A stretch of 64,000 nt of DNA from Phylloscopus collybita (GCA_027886175.1 JAJNNQ010000018.1:22611001-22675000); one strand, 5' to 3'; numbered from the stretch's first letter, positions 24,601-35,397 are shown. Notes: generated by a model from the sequence alone, not told the origin. A program made the numbers and translations.

Positions 24601-27104
24601 AAGGATGTCTTCTTACTTCTAATAATCTCCTTTAATCTGCTGTTCAGTGTACTGGCTTTCACTGTAGTCTTTTTCATTTATTTTTTGATGAGCAATATAC
24701 ATTTGCCTAGAGCATCTGGCACAAAGCCTTTAAACAGGTCTCCTGCCACCTGCAAGGATTTTGCATCTTTTGCTTCTTTCCTACTTAGATTTTTTAATAA
24801 GTCATGACATTTTTTCATAGTTGTACCAGTGAATGATTTTTGAGCTTTTGCTGCCAAAAAAGAAATAGAGGCAGCCAAAATGTGTCTGTGTTTATTTCCA
24901 GCAAAGCCTGGTGTGGCAGAGAGAAACAAAAGATTACTTTACAGCCCCACCATCCTGGCAGAGGAGGCAATGTGGAGTGGGGGACTTTATCCTGAGAGGT
25001 GGGAAAGATCCTTGCAGGCATGCAGCCAGGCTCTGGCCATGCATGATACTAGATCCCCACAGCTGCAAGGACAGCCATGCAGCTGTGAGACACTTGCCAA
25101 CAGGAGCATCTCCTCCAAACTTCCATTCAAAATAGATGCCTCAAATAATTCAGGACAAAAAACCCTCCAGCTTCCAGGAATTCCCCAGTGGTGAAGGCTG
25201 TTGAGCAGGAGATTTAATTTCTCACACTTCACTGCTGACCTGGGTTTCTCATGAAGAACAGGACAGGCTGGGCCTGGACAAGCCCAGCCCAGGTTCCCAC
25301 AGCCACAGCCACTGGCACTCACCACATCCTTGTTGTCAGCATCGAGAGGGCTGCTCTCTGACGGGGACTTCTCCTTCTCACTCTGCTCTCCATAGAAAAG
25401 CGATGTCAGGCTTTGCAGTGAGGGGAGGAGTGGAGGGGTGAGGCAGAAGAGAAGCAGCAGACACAAGAGGATAAGCACCCTTGGAGAAGCCTCTCCTAGT
25501 ACAGAAGCCCCAGAAATGCCTCCCCCACCCCCTGAATCCTACACCGGGGCTGGAACAGTGATTATTGCTGGGCTTGGGACAAAGGGATTGTGTCTTGCTG
25601 CCTCCACACCAACAAGTTTCCCCAGCTTCTTTGTGGCCCTGATCCATGATGGGCTCGTGGAGATGTAGCCTTAGCTCCATTACAAGGGACTGTTGAACCA
25701 GGTATTTTCTATTCCACTGTTTTCAAATGTCTGAAGTGGCTTTACAGTAAAAAGAAATGTAATCAGAGCTTGCATTTTGAATCTTGATTGCCCTTTGATC
25801 TCCCTGGTGAAGTGAAAACATCATGTACTCATTGCCAGACTCAGCTCCAGATTCAGAGGCCAAGATGAACTGGAGGGGAGAAGGCAGAAGGACTTTAACA
25901 GAGCTTACTTTTGTGGGCTGCCTAGCCTTGCACAGACCCCTCCTGTGTGCACCAGCCTGTGCAAAGAAAGATGCTTTGTTGCCCAAGGTGAGCTGTGCTC
26001 TGGGCAGCACAGCCCACCTGGAAATATGGTCTGGGTTCTACTTTTACCAGAACAGTGCTTATTTTTGTGGAATTCTGCACTTTGCCCAAATGATGGGCCA
26101 GGCAAGTTGCTGTGGTGACATGAGTCTTACTCCTGTGTGTCCCCTCTGCCCCCTCCACCAGCCAGTCCTGCTCATCCCAAGAGAGTGGCAGGAGAAGAGG
26201 CAGTGGCACAGCCCCCACTGAAAAACAGCTCTTTGTCCTTCCCAGAACAGTGCCTGCAATGGCACCAAGAACGCTACCATCAAATGCTAGAGGGAATGAA
26301 AGCTGGCCTGGGCTTTCCCCCTCCTTGCAGCAGATGGTGACTGTGTCTCCATGGGAAAGGGGGGCACCAGGCCATTCCCAGTGGGAAGGAGGGACAGGAA
26401 CACCTGCTGATCTCTGTGTGTCATGCCACAGTGCTGGCCTTCCTTCCAGCCCTCTTGAGAATGGAGCCATCACCTGCAGCAGCTTTGCATCCTCCTCACC
26501 TATCATTGTCCATCAGCAGTGCCAGGCGCCCGTAGTCCCAAGCCGCTTTCCGAAGACACGAGAAGACCAGAAGGAGAAGCTGGAAGAAGAAGAAGAAAGA
26601 GAAGTGTTTTGCAGCAAGATGTCACCCCATGGGATCTTCTCCTATCTTTCCTTTTTGCTTTCTCACTCATGAGCCCAAGCTTGTGCAAAACTCTTACCCC
26701 AAACAGTTCCTGCTCTGTAAGCTCACCACTGCTGCCCAAGTGTCCTTTGCTGCCCACCATGATGCAGGCAAAGCCCATGGAGCCTGCACTCATCCCTGCT
26801 CCCCCATCAGCCAGGTGCACCGCTGCACAGCTGCACTGGTGTGCAGCTGTCAGTGCACGCTGGGGCCGCAGAGCCCATAGAAATGGCACCCTCCTGGCCC
26901 ACTCACCAGCCAGAGGATGAAGTTGATGGCGAGCACAGTGGGCACGCCACCGAAGGGCAGCCCCTCCAGGACAGTGCTGCGGGAGCGGGCGCTGAAGCAC
27001 TGCTCCTCTGTGCTGTTCACCGGGGCGTCCAGGAAGATGAGCATGTCCAGCGAGGTGAGGCCAGCACCATCAGGTGCTGGCTCCATTGAGTATGTGCTTT
27101 CCAT
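15478..27104 (-). CDS. TMEM63C: TMEM63C, OSCA/TMEM63 mechanosensitive channel (whole gene span, 22 coding exons)
   Basis: Reading right to left, 22 coding exons (listed separately) join without a frameshift or internal stop into 2493 bases, 830 residues; human TMEM63C is about 806. TMEM63 proteins are monomeric high-threshold, osmo/mechanosensitive cation channels related to plant OSCA and to TMEM16. TMEM63C is reported in ER-mitochondria contacts, podocytes and hereditary spastic paraplegia. Visible landmarks: '[13 protein letters not shown]' leading into TM0; 'FYGEQSEK'; '[11 protein letters not shown]' (TM2); the cytosolic RNA-recognition-like domain with 'HPCAR', 'VDAEQYY' and '[11 protein letters not shown]' (about 237-413); and the pore-side membrane block from about 415 to 725, including 'FFLTTPAII', '[13 protein letters not shown]', '[12 protein letters not shown]' and 'DRYNIYY'. 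The C-terminal tail contains 'ATVLQEPEL' and 'SYGTM', shared with the human protein. All introns are GT...AG. The ATG at 27104 is in only a moderate Kozak context. Confidence 0.95.
15772..15843 (-). CDS. TMEM63C: TMEM63C coding exon 21
   Basis: Residues 737-760, acidic and serine-rich cytosolic tail ('[12 protein letters not shown]'). 72 bases, phase 0 on both sides, so it could be skipped without a frameshift. Acceptor CCTCAG, donor AAT|GTGAGT. Confidence 0.9.
15989..16104 (-). CDS. TMEM63C: TMEM63C coding exon 20
   Basis: Residues 698-736: last transmembrane helix '[18 protein letters not shown]' and a basic juxtamembrane segment. Acceptor CTCTAG, donor CAG|GTGAGC, phase 0. Confidence 0.94.
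16385..16552 (-). CDS. TMEM63C: TMEM63C coding exon 19
   Basis: Residues 642-697 plus one base: '[17 protein letters not shown]', 'PTKLNQRLH', then a hydrophobic helix ending 'FFSVLRL'. Acceptor ACCAG, donor G|GTAGGG. Confidence 0.97.
16754..16859 (-). CDS. TMEM63C: TMEM63C coding exon 18
   Basis: Residues 607-641 plus one base: 'FQFGLEYAW', then '[14 protein letters not shown]', a pore-region helix. Acceptor CCCCAG, donor G|GTGAGT. Confidence 0.97.
17083..17245 (-). CDS. TMEM63C: TMEM63C coding exon 17
   Basis: Residues 552-606: '[15 protein letters not shown]', TM6 '[10 protein letters not shown]', and '[11 protein letters not shown]'. This is the most diagnostic exon for TMEM63 proteins. 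Donor CGG|GTATGT, phase 0. Confidence 0.97.
17370..17435 (-). CDS. TMEM63C: TMEM63C coding exon 16
   Basis: Residues 530-551 plus two bases: '[15 protein letters not shown]'. Acceptor CTCCAG, donor CA|GTGAGT. Confidence 0.94.
17934..18020 (-). CDS. TMEM63C: TMEM63C coding exon 15
   Basis: Residues 501-529 plus two bases: '[11 protein letters not shown]' and TM5 '[12 protein letters not shown]'. Acceptor CTGCAG, donor CAG|GTACAG. Confidence 0.95.
18820..18926 (-). CDS. TMEM63C: TMEM63C coding exon 14
   Basis: Residues 466-500 plus two bases: '[16 protein letters not shown]', TM4, then '[11 protein letters not shown]'. Acceptor CTGCAG, donor AAG|GTAATG. Confidence 0.96.
19370..19632 (+). repeat. 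Unclassified repetitive block with hairpin, in a TMEM63C intron
   Basis: The intron between TMEM63C coding exons 13 and 14 contains sequence unlike its neighbours. Two similar units, 'gtccagaatggag' (19456) and 'gtccggaatggag' (19496), are followed by a C/A run resembling degenerate telomere repeats ('ccctaaaacccaaaccc'). Next is a tandem 'tatcgaacactaagaa' repeat. It ends in a perfect inverted repeat, CTAAGAAGAC/GTCTTCTTAG (19607-19631, 10 bp stem, 5-base loop). I cannot assign it to a family. Confidence 0.5.
19725..19878 (-). CDS. TMEM63C: TMEM63C coding exon 13
   Basis: Residues 414-465: '[10 protein letters not shown]', TM3 with '[14 protein letters not shown]', then '[13 protein letters not shown]'. 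Acceptor TTACAG, donor AAG|GTAGTC, phase 0. Confidence 0.96.
20417..20539 (-). CDS. TMEM63C: TMEM63C coding exon 12
   Basis: Residues 373-413 plus two bases of Trp414: '[15 protein letters not shown]', then '[10 protein letters not shown]'. It has no methionine and so shows up only through splice sites and similarity. Acceptor CTGCAG, donor TG|GTGAAC. Confidence 0.93.
20758..20891 (-). CDS. TMEM63C: TMEM63C coding exon 11
   Basis: Residues 329-372 plus two bases: '[14 protein letters not shown]', '[10 protein letters not shown]', '[10 protein letters not shown]'. This is the most conserved cytosolic segment of the family. Donor GT|GTGAGT. Confidence 0.96.
21003..21123 (-). CDS. TMEM63C: TMEM63C coding exon 10
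   Basis: Residues 288-328: '[15 protein letters not shown]', then '[14 protein letters not shown]', a cysteine cluster of the cytosolic loop. Acceptor TGGCAG, donor GAG|GTAGGA, phase 0. Confidence 0.95.
21259..21339 (-). CDS. TMEM63C: TMEM63C coding exon 9
   Basis: Residues 261-287 plus two bases: '[15 protein letters not shown]', then '[11 protein letters not shown]'. Acceptor TTGCAG, donor AG|GTGAGT. Confidence 0.95.
21444..21517 (-). CDS. TMEM63C: TMEM63C coding exon 8
   Basis: Residues 237-260 plus two bases: '[14 protein letters not shown]', first strand of the cytosolic domain. Acceptor CCCCAG, donor CA|GTGAGT. Confidence 0.95.
21944..22052 (-). CDS. TMEM63C: TMEM63C coding exon 7
   Basis: Residues 200-236: '[14 protein letters not shown]', TM2, then '[15 protein letters not shown]' entering the cytosol. 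Donor AAG|GTGAGA, phase 0. Confidence 0.95.
22493..22544 (-). CDS. TMEM63C: TMEM63C coding exon 6
   Basis: Residues 183-199 plus two bases ('[12 protein letters not shown]'), matching the extracellular loop 'HFARTTIVN' of human TMEM63C. Acceptor CTGCAG, donor CA|GTAGGT. Confidence 0.92.
22843..22985 (-). CDS. TMEM63C: TMEM63C coding exon 5
   Basis: Residues 135-182 plus one base: '[13 protein letters not shown]' and TM1 ending '[14 protein letters not shown]'. Acceptor CTCCAG, donor G|GTAGGT. Confidence 0.95.
23384..23421 (-). CDS. TMEM63C: TMEM63C coding exon 4
   Basis: A 38-base microexon for residues 123-134 ('[12 protein letters not shown]') plus two bases of Lys135. Acceptor TTCTAG, donor AA|GTAAGT. 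It restores the frame exactly into exon 5. Confidence 0.92.
24121..24483 (+). repeat. CR1 LINE copy with internal deletion
   Basis: The left part (to about 24302) resembles the CR1 reverse-transcriptase region ('ccacaagtccgtgggccctgacaggatgca', shortened here to its key words cacaagtc...gggccctga; 'catctttgaaaggtc'). The right part is the CR1 3'UTR ('gattgcccagagaggttgtgg', 'ctggaccagatga') ending 'ctgtgattttgtgattctg'. The two join near 24303-24310, so most of the intervening ORF is missing. It lies inside a TMEM63C intron, antisense to the gene. Confidence 0.85.
25323..25410 (-). CDS. TMEM63C: TMEM63C coding exon 3
   Basis: Residues 93-122, including '[13 protein letters not shown]' and an acidic/serine-rich loop. 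Acceptor GCAAAG at 25411-25416, donor GTG|GTGAGT, phase 0. Confidence 0.93.
26500..26579 (-). CDS. TMEM63C: TMEM63C coding exon 2
   Basis: Residues 67-92 plus two bases: the rest of TM0 and '[15 protein letters not shown]', identical in long stretches to the human protein as I recall it. Acceptor CTTCCAG, donor ATAG|GTGAGG. Confidence 0.95.
26907..27104 (-). CDS. TMEM63C: TMEM63C coding exon 1
   Basis: Residues 1-66. Extracellular N-terminus with an Asn-Ser-Thr sequon at residue 30, then '[11 protein letters not shown]' and the first half of TM0. Donor CTG|GTGAGT, phase 0. The first about 40 residues are not conserved with human. Confidence 0.92.
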
Positions 27105-27127
27105 TGGCACCGTTGTGGGGTCTCACC
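27105..27127 (-). other. TMEM63C: TMEM63C 5'UTR portion of the first coding exon
   Basis: On the minus strand a 'gtctctgtgctgcag' acceptor ends at 27128, leaving 23 noncoding bases before the ATG. The gene must therefore have at least one upstream noncoding exon, which I could not place with certainty. Confidence 0.65.
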
Positions 27128-28230
27128 CTGCAGCACAGAGACAAGAGCATGAATGGAGAAGCCTTTGCTTGAAAAGGGGCCATGGCTCTTCTAGGTCTCT
27201 TCCATCAAGGAGCTCACTAAGGGTAGGGAGGGGAGAGGACTGGCTGGTGACCTCAGAGCTTCCCCAGTCCCAGTTCTCTCAGGGAGAGGTTGGACACAAG
27301 CAGAGGGTGCTGCTGAAGAAATCTCCCAGCTACCTGCCCTTTCCCTGCCCCATTAAACCCCATGCTATTTGGTTGTCTCTGTCATACCTGAGACAGATCT
27401 CTCACCACCTCTGCCCCTCAGTCCTGGAAGCTGGTTGAGTCATGGCCACCCTGGTGTTGTCAGCAGGCAGGAATGAGAAGCTGAAGCATTTGCTTGAATT
27501 TCTGAAAAAAACAGCAATGATAATATTGACAACTAGGCTGCTGGGGCTGCACTTGCTTCTCTCCCCACAGCCAGACATCTACTGCCTATGGAATATCCCT
27601 AAGCCTGCTGTCCTCCTCCAGCATCATGATTTGTGTGACTCACAAGTTAAGAGGATTTCCCTTTCATCTTTCCACCTAAGCAGAATTGTTCCTTCCAAGA
27701 TATCTTGATCTCTTCAGAAGAGTTAGCTTCTCAAAACCCTAAATGTCGGGCTTCCCACCACCTTCCCCAGGAGCTGATACCATAGGTTACAGTCCTCACT
27801 GACAGGATACACTTGAAGGCTATTAATGGCCAAGACTGTGGCTTGTTTCCAAAACCTTTCCTACCACCATGCTTTATGTAGGAGAGGATCCTCTCCAAAC
27901 CTGCAGTGCCTGGACCCCCTGGGAATGAGCACCCTACAGCAGTCAGCATGGCTGTTACTCATGGGGATGCCACAGGACAGTACTGAACGGCTGCTGCACT
28001 CACCATACAAAGCTGAGGAGTGGGAACCAGCACAGCAAACACTAAAAAACATGGGGTGGGGACAAAGGGGCAGAGTCTCTTGTCCTCATGTGTTATCTGG
28101 GTTCTTTCTGTTCTCCTCTATCTCTTTAAGAAGTTTTTATAAAGTTCTATTTCAGCCTTCTATGTTTACCTTTTGCAAGGAAGTCTCACTATTTTCACAT
28201 AAACAAGCTACTTGTTATTGTAACTGTCTG

Positions 28231-28434
28231 TCCATGTTTACCTTCTTCTCATAAGGAGGAGACTGTTGATGGACTGTTGGGTTGACCAGTGTGGTTGGAG
28301 GGGAAGATTTTCTTGCCCCAATCCATGGTCACTGTTGGAATTCCATAAATGTTGAGGTCTGTAAATGAACCGCCCTTTTTTTGCCTTAGACATCTCACTG
28401 TGTGAGTGTCATTGCTTTGTGTCATACTGTGACA
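28231..28434 (+). repeat. Possible solo-LTR-like fragment
   Basis: A block beginning TG ('tgtccatgtttacc') and ending CA ('catactgtgaca'), containing 'ggactgttgggttgacc' and 'ccccaatccatggtcact', looks like an interspersed repeat. No target-site duplication is visible and I cannot name the family. It is directly followed by CR1-like sequence. Confidence 0.3.
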
Positions 28435-28555
28435 CTCATGTGGCCTGTCCTGCCTCTGTGCTTTGGAGTCACCCTCAACACCTTTAGCCAGCTGCTTCTC
28501 GTGCCTGAAGAGCTGCATGGCCCTCAGAGAAGAACAGCTATGTCTGTAGTGAGAT

Positions 28556-28665
28556 GATCCAGTCTTTGAAGGCCTTGAGCAGCCAAATATAATTTTGAAG
28601 CTGGCCTGGCCCTGAGCAAGGGTTTTATCAGATGACCTCCAAGGAGGCCCTTCCAACCACAATTA
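28556..28665 (+). repeat. CR1 3' tail fragment
   Basis: 'ctggcctggccctgagcaag', then 'cagatgacctcc' and 'gcccttccaaccac', follow the order of the CR1 3'UTR. The terminal octamers are eroded. Confidence 0.6.
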
Positions 28666-29575
28666 GTCTACATCCCTATTCTCAGGAACTTGTGCTCCTG
28701 ACAAGAACATTTTCAGGCCTGCCTGAAGTTTATAAGGAGCTATATAAGTGCCTTGCCCTGCAGACATGATGGGCACAGCATACTGAGGTCAGTATACTGT
28801 GACCAGTGCAAAGGCTGTGTGAAAACTCAGGAGAGGCTGATAACATGTACTCCTGGGAGATGGCATTCAAGTCACTGAGCATTCATTCCTCTCCTTCCTT
28901 TTCATCTGTATTCCAGCCACAACCGAGACACTGCTACAGCCCCTGCAGTCATCCAGCACCAGGTAATCCCTGCTGGAGGATGCTCAAAGCCCACATGAAC
29001 AGGGTGAAGGAAGAGAAGCAGGACCCATGGTTTGATTAAGCAGTGGAGGAGAATGCAAACAAAGACAGATGGGACCTCCAGGGATGTGGAGATACAAATT
29101 GTTTATGGCAGCTTTTGCCACCAAGACCAAACAAGATCAAATCTTCTTCAACACCAAAGGAAACCTAATTGAGAGGTCCTTGGGGAGCACAGAGACAGCA
29201 TACAGAAAATGACTTGGCTTAGAAAATGGATATTCCTAAGATCTACACAGATGTGCTTTTGTTAGGAAATATCTACTTGTGCTGTGTCAGTGTGACAGAT
29301 GGGGGACTATAGTAGCACCTGATTTTATATGCATGGCTTTGGCCTCAGCCTCTCTCTCTTAGACTTTACAGTTTGCTGCTTGAGGAGTCCTGTCCTAAAG
29401 TTGATGAGGAGCCCAGACACTCCCAACCCACAGCTGACCAGAGTGGGCAGTACCAGAGTGCTGGTGCAGGAGCTGACATAGGTTACATGCCTGAGAGACT
29501 GACTCTCTTTGACCTCCTGATCCAGGGAAAGAAAAAGCTGAGGAGGAGGAGGGAGGTTTTCAAACACAAAAGTTG

Positions 29576-29702
29576 ACAAAAAACAAAACAAAACAAAACA
29601 AAACAACAACAACAACAACAAAAAACGAAACAAACAACCCCCAAAACACAACAAACAAACAAAAATGAAACAAACAAAAATCAAAACAAAAACAACAAAA
29701 AA
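29576..29702 (+). repeat. A/C-rich low-complexity tract 1
   Basis: AAAAC, AAC and AAAC units with almost no G or T for about 125 bases. Frames of Phe/Cys/Leu on the minus strand are artefacts of this repeat. Confidence 0.85.
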
Positions 29703-32700
29703 GGTCTGACAACATGGACACTGAGGATTCCCAAGGGATTGTCAACCCAAGCTCTCCAGAGGGCTGAAGGATTAAGGAACTACTCTTGGTGCTTGTAGTT
29801 TCCAAATTAAACACACAAAAAAAGATGGTGAATTGCTATTTTCTTCATTTCTGAAGCATAAATTCCATTCCAAAGAAAAATCTCCACTGAAAGCCTCAGA
29901 GTGCCTGAGATGATTGGACCAAGGCTTTGAGCCCAGAAGAGCTTGAGTCTCACCCCACTGCAAAATTAGGCTGGCATCCGACTACCTGCATAGACGTCTT
30001 GAAGGGATGTCAAAAGCTGCTGAGCTACAGGCACCAAGTTCCCCAGGACATGCAGATGCATGAGTCCCTTTTCATGTGCATATGGTGCAATGTCACCTGA
30101 GCCATGGGCTTCAGTGTCTGCTACAGACCTGCCCATGCTGCATCTTCAGTTCTCCTTGGAGGTCCCTATCCATATACACATTCATCTGTCCGGACTGTGA
30201 TGTCTGGAGACATCTCTGCCCAAGTGAGGGCAGCTGAACATTAGTGTGACTCTCAACTGCTAGTTCACTTGAGATATGCTGATACTTCTCCAAAGGGCAT
30301 CTCAGTACACTTGGGGCTGATACTTGCACCCAGGTGTGGGGTGATGGATGGGCTGGTAAAGGCTCCCTGCAGTGCCCTCAGTCACAGCCTGTCTCAGCCA
30401 TGGTTGGGAGACCTGTATTCAAGGGCCAGCATGGTCCCATCAGGATAATGGCCCCTGACAAGGGACCTCCAGAAGAGACCTGTAAGAAGTGAGGGGACTA
30501 CTCTGGAAAGCAGAAGCTGTTTGCCCTGGCTTGCCTGCCTACTGCTTGCCACCTGGGCCACCAGGACCTCTAGCCAGGGTCTGCTCTTTGCTATGGAAAT
30601 GCTCTCAATCTGTTCCTCACCGTGTGCATGTCTCTCTCTCCTCCTCCTATAAGCAGCAGAGCCATTGCCATCTGGCATTTTCAGCTGCTAAATAATTCAC
30701 TGCCTTTTTGTTAACAAGGAGAGTGTGTCTGACCAAGGGAGCTGTTAGATCATCAGCAAACAAACAAGGAGACCCTTAGCAACCTCCAAGTCCCTTCTTC
30801 ATCACCACCACTCCACTACACTGCAAGAAGATCCTGCAGCTTGTTTCTAGGCACCGTCTTCACACTTGTAGGAGGAACATCCTGTCAGGGATGACAGGGT
30901 GAGGGGGATTTTCACAGGGATCTGTACAAGTTGTGTTTCTCTAGCAAGTCCTTGTTGCTATCCCTTTCTCTTCCATATCAGATATTTTACTCCTGGTGGC
31001 CAAAAGCAATGGGTTCCTCCTGGAGATGGTGCTAGTATCTCCTGCTCCCAGCTCTCCTGCCCAGAAACCTCCAAAATACAAGCCTTCACCCTTTCAGCCC
31101 AACCAGCTCTTGTCTCTCCACACAGCACTGCCAGTACAATGCCAGACTGCACAGAGAAATTTCAAGAGCAGAAGATACTTGAAAATCCAGTCCAGCTCTG
31201 TCCCCTCTCTCTTAAGGACCTCCAGCTCCAAAGGAGTCCAAAGGAGCTGTCATGTCATGCTCAGGCCTCTAAACACAGCCTTTGCAGTGTATCACAGCTT
31301 CTCTGAACCTGATCTCAAGCCACACTCCTGCCCTTTCACTGCTCCTTCCATCACCAGATAGCCATAGAAACTCTCCTCCAAATACCCAAATCACTACTTT
31401 TCTAGACCATTTGTTCTATCTAGTCTCACCTTTTATGGTGCTGCTCTCAGAAAAGCTCATGCAAATTATATAGCTGCAGTGTTACCATTAAAATAACTAT
31501 TGAGGGCAACCAGCTAAAAGTAAATCATGTATATGTTCTAGAAACAGCATGCAGCAGAAACAGAGAGAGGCAATTTCTGCTCACATGCACCAAGAAAAGC
31601 TTAAACTCAGACCTGCAGAACATGTTCAAACTTCTTCTGGTTGGAGAGCTAAGTTTTTTGGAATACAGAAAGAGAAATCACAGAGACACTGCAGGTCTCA
31701 AAGTCATTGCTGAAATGCCTAAGCTAAATTTTCACATCACACAAATGAGAAAATTCAGCATTTTGCAATATTCAGTTGATAGCACTCTGCAAGAGAATCT
31801 GAAAGGGTCAACAAAACCCACAGCATCACCAAACCAGTTCCTGTTCCCTGCTATGCCACTGCCATCATGCTTTTCCCAATCTTTAGGGGCCAAAGGAACA
31901 AATACTGTTGTGAATAACAGAGCTGGATGGGTGTCAGCTCCAGAAGGTGTCAGGACAGCTTGCCATTAGCTGTGTACGAGGCAGGGCCTCTAGATGCCAA
32001 CCACAGACAAATGTCCTTCAGAGCAGCCACTGTCCTGGAGAAGTGGCAGCAATGGATTAGTCCAGAAACACAGGGGTATATAGGGTTGCAGGTGGGAAAA
32101 GGAAGCAATAAAGGCAGAAATTTCAACATATGGTCTATCCACTATAGGTCTTAGAGGGAAGATGCTAAAACAGGGTCAGAAAAAAAGTCAGAAAGCATGT
32201 TGAGCAATTCTTTCTCCTCTTTGTGGCCTGTGAATGCACAGTGAATGCATGAGATTTGCCACTGAAACTGATTTGCTGGATAATTTCTATGAAGCATTTT
32301 CAGTTCGTGTAAGCTTTGCCTTGAATATTCAGTGCCCTCTTTGTTTTGTTGATACATCAGCATATGTTTCTTCTCTCCGGTTGGGTGGGCACTAATCCAG
32401 AGAATCAGATTTCCAATTAAAAATAAGGCATGTCTTTTATGCGAATGCAATTTTTCATAATTTGTCTTTCCCTTGAAGCATCCTGCCAGCAAACTCATTT
32501 GCTAGGGGATTCATGGACAGCTGGAGTAGCAAAACATCAAAACAGTCTTGGAAGCATTGAGCTGACTAAGCTGGGTTTCCCAGCATGCCTACGCTCATCC
32601 AGCCTTGGCATCCCACTCTGGCACAGGTGGGATTACTGACTTTGGCTGGGCGGAGGGCAGCCAGGGCATGAGGCTGTTGATGGAGCAGTCTGTGGCTACA

Positions 32701-35024
32701 CAGAAAAGCCAGGCTGAGGACCTAGATCTAGAAAACAAGCATCTATGGTAGCTGACTGCCTCGACATCCTTCTTCCATTACAAGTTGATTGTGGCCAGGC
32801 TGTAGAAGCGAAAATCAAGGACTGCTGTAACACGGAGATCAGGTTCATGCCTTGGTGTGCACAGGACCAGGCAGGCAGGCAAACCTACAGCATCCCACCC
32901 TGCAGGACTGCAGTGACTGACCTTGCAGGACTGCAGTGACAGGGAGGGCGGGAAACCCAAGCCACTGCCACTTACTCAGCACGGCTAACCAAGTACTTTC
33001 AGGATGGGAAAAGGCTCATCAACAGCCTGTGCTGAGCTCAGCACACACACCCTGGCAGTTTTGGCACCACAGGGCATGGTGACCTCTCCATTCCTGTAGC
33101 TTGGTGCATGGGAGAACAGGCACACCATGGGCCACATCTGTCCCCAAGAGGTATGAGCACAGAGCGGATGGGACCAGAGACAAAGCCCTCCAAAACTCCA
33201 GAGAGGTCCAAGGCATTCCTCCCTGGCTCTCCCTTCAACCTCCCTCTTAAGATTAATGGCCTCAAGGTCCAAAAAGCATAGAGAGGATCTGGCTGCTCAT
33301 GGTCTCTGAGATGAACATCTGTGGGGCAGCAGCATCCCTGGGCAGGGCTCATTGACACTGGTGTGAATGCTGTGCCCACATCCTGTCAGGGTACGAGACA
33401 GACAATCCACCAGCAGAAGATGCCATCCTATCGCCAGCAGAAGATGGGACATCCACCAGCCTGTTCTGTTAGCCTGCTGCAAATCAGATGCATCTTTCAA
33501 ACAAGGAGGACCATACCATGAGCAGCAACATGGCCTGTCGACTACGGCAGCTGGGGTTAGTAAGGTTTGGAGGCAAAGGACCACTCTGCAGCAACAGATG
33601 ACCCCTAACAGGTAAAAAAACACCTGCTCAAATATTCTTTTCATTGCCAATGAAGATATGCTCACTCGGAGAGGTCATGAGGACTCATGTTTCATTGATC
33701 CTACTCCATCTCACACCCATACCCACCACTCAATGAGAAAATGAACACGAGTGCATGACAGCTTAAGAAAAACCTGCTTAAAAATGGTATAGATAAACTT
33801 CCTCTTCCCTAGCAGTAAGCTCTGGCAGTGCTTTCTCACTGAGGAGTACAAAGCCAGGCTCACTGCCAGCCAGGGCAGGAAGGCTGGGGAAAGAGCCAAC
33901 CTGTGAGCCCACCCAAGCCCTGGGGATGCAAACCCCACAGAGAGGTCCTTCCCCTCAGTGGTGAGCCTGCCTTTGGAACTGCTGCTTCTACCCCCAGTGC
34001 TTCACCATTCCCAACCTGCCCTGCCAACACTGCTCATCTAAATAATGTAATCTACTAGGAGGCTGAGACTGATTCCATTTTGGGGAGCTAAGCAAATTTT
34101 TCTGCACTCGGACTGGCAGGTTGCCACTACCTTCAGGAAATCCTGTACAGGGTCATGCTGCCCCAGGGACTCACCTGAAACCAATACATACCCCTCCTCT
34201 GCTATGTGTCCCTGTGGTGGCTGCCACATCACCCACAGCTCCTTGCCCTCCCCTTCTTCCCCAGCACCAACATGCAGGACAGGTTTTTGGCACTTAGACA
34301 GACTAAGTTCCATTAAGTTTTTGAATGAGAAGGCACCGCAGTCCCCTTGGGACTCTGCAGGACAATGGTTGTGGCCTTCCAAACAGCCACCTGCATAAGC
34401 CCCATCTCCTGCAAGTATGCTGTGGACCGAGCAGACCAACGCACTTGCTGGAGTGCTCCTTGGCAGAAAAAGCCAAACCCCAGGCAACTGAGAGCAAACA
34501 GTGCTTACGGTGATATCTACAGCCAGGGAGATTTGTTTGGGCCAGTGCGTGGGAGATGCTGTGCAGGGAGCAGCTCTGTCCCAGTCTCCTCCACACATGT
34601 GCAAGCCAGCAGCTGCTGGAGCCAGCACACCGAGATTGGGAAGGAAGAATCGGAGCGGAATTTATTTATTCCACCCCCAGCCATTTTTGCCACATTTGAC
34701 TAAGCTGCTAGTGCAGGCTGGCTCTAACCCACATTTGGTTCACATTTCACTCTCCCGCTGTGCACACAGCCCCTCACACCACACTTTGTGCATGCAACGC
34801 ACCAAGCAAACATGAGCTAATGGGGCTGCAAGCTCCCCACAGTATCATGCACCTTTGTCCTCTGATAAAACTTCAATCAACACTCTTGAGCACAAAGGAT
34901 TACTTGGACCAGGACCAACCCAAGCAGAGCATGGGGTGCTGCTGGGCTGCTGGCAGGTGATGGCTGGGAGCAGAGAGATGGGAAAGGAGCCTTATAATAA
35001 AGATGGGAACAGACTTTTTAACAG

Positions 35025-35285
35025 ACCTTGCAGTGACATAAACTAAAAGAGGGTAGGTTCAGACTAGATATAAGAAAGAAATTTTCTAAATGGACGATGG
35101 TGAAACACTGGCACAAGTTGCCCACATAAGTGGCAGATGCCCCATCGCTGGAAACATTCAAGGTCAGGTAGGACAGGGCCATGGGCAACCTTGTCAAGTT
35201 GAAGACATCCATGCTCATTGCAGGGGCATTGGACTAAAAGACATTTAAAAGTCCTTTTCAACCCAAACTTTTGTATGATACTATG
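35025..35285 (+). repeat. CR1 LINE 3' end
   Basis: 'aaactaaaagagggtaggtt', 'agatataagaaagaaatttt', 'cactggcacaagttgccc', then 'ttttcaacccaaac' and the tail 'gtatgatactatga', the degenerate CR1 terminal repeat. Plus orientation. Confidence 0.88.
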
Positions 35286-35374
35286 ACAAAGCCAGGGTTG
35301 ACTTCAGGGAACAGAGACTCAGGGAGCTCACATGTGAGAAAGGGGAAGGGTATCATCCCTGGGTTCTCAACCTA

Positions 35375-35397
35375 TACACACACACACACACACACAT
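35375..35397 (+). repeat. (CA)n microsatellite
   Basis: About 11 CA dinucleotides with one leading TA. Confidence 0.9.

Noticed and set aside
29325..29814. Cys/Phe-rich membrane-like frames on the minus strand (also at 51.7-52.0 kb and 40.0-40.4 kb)
   Set aside because: Translations of A/C-rich low-complexity DNA; hydrophobicity is an artefact of G/T codons.
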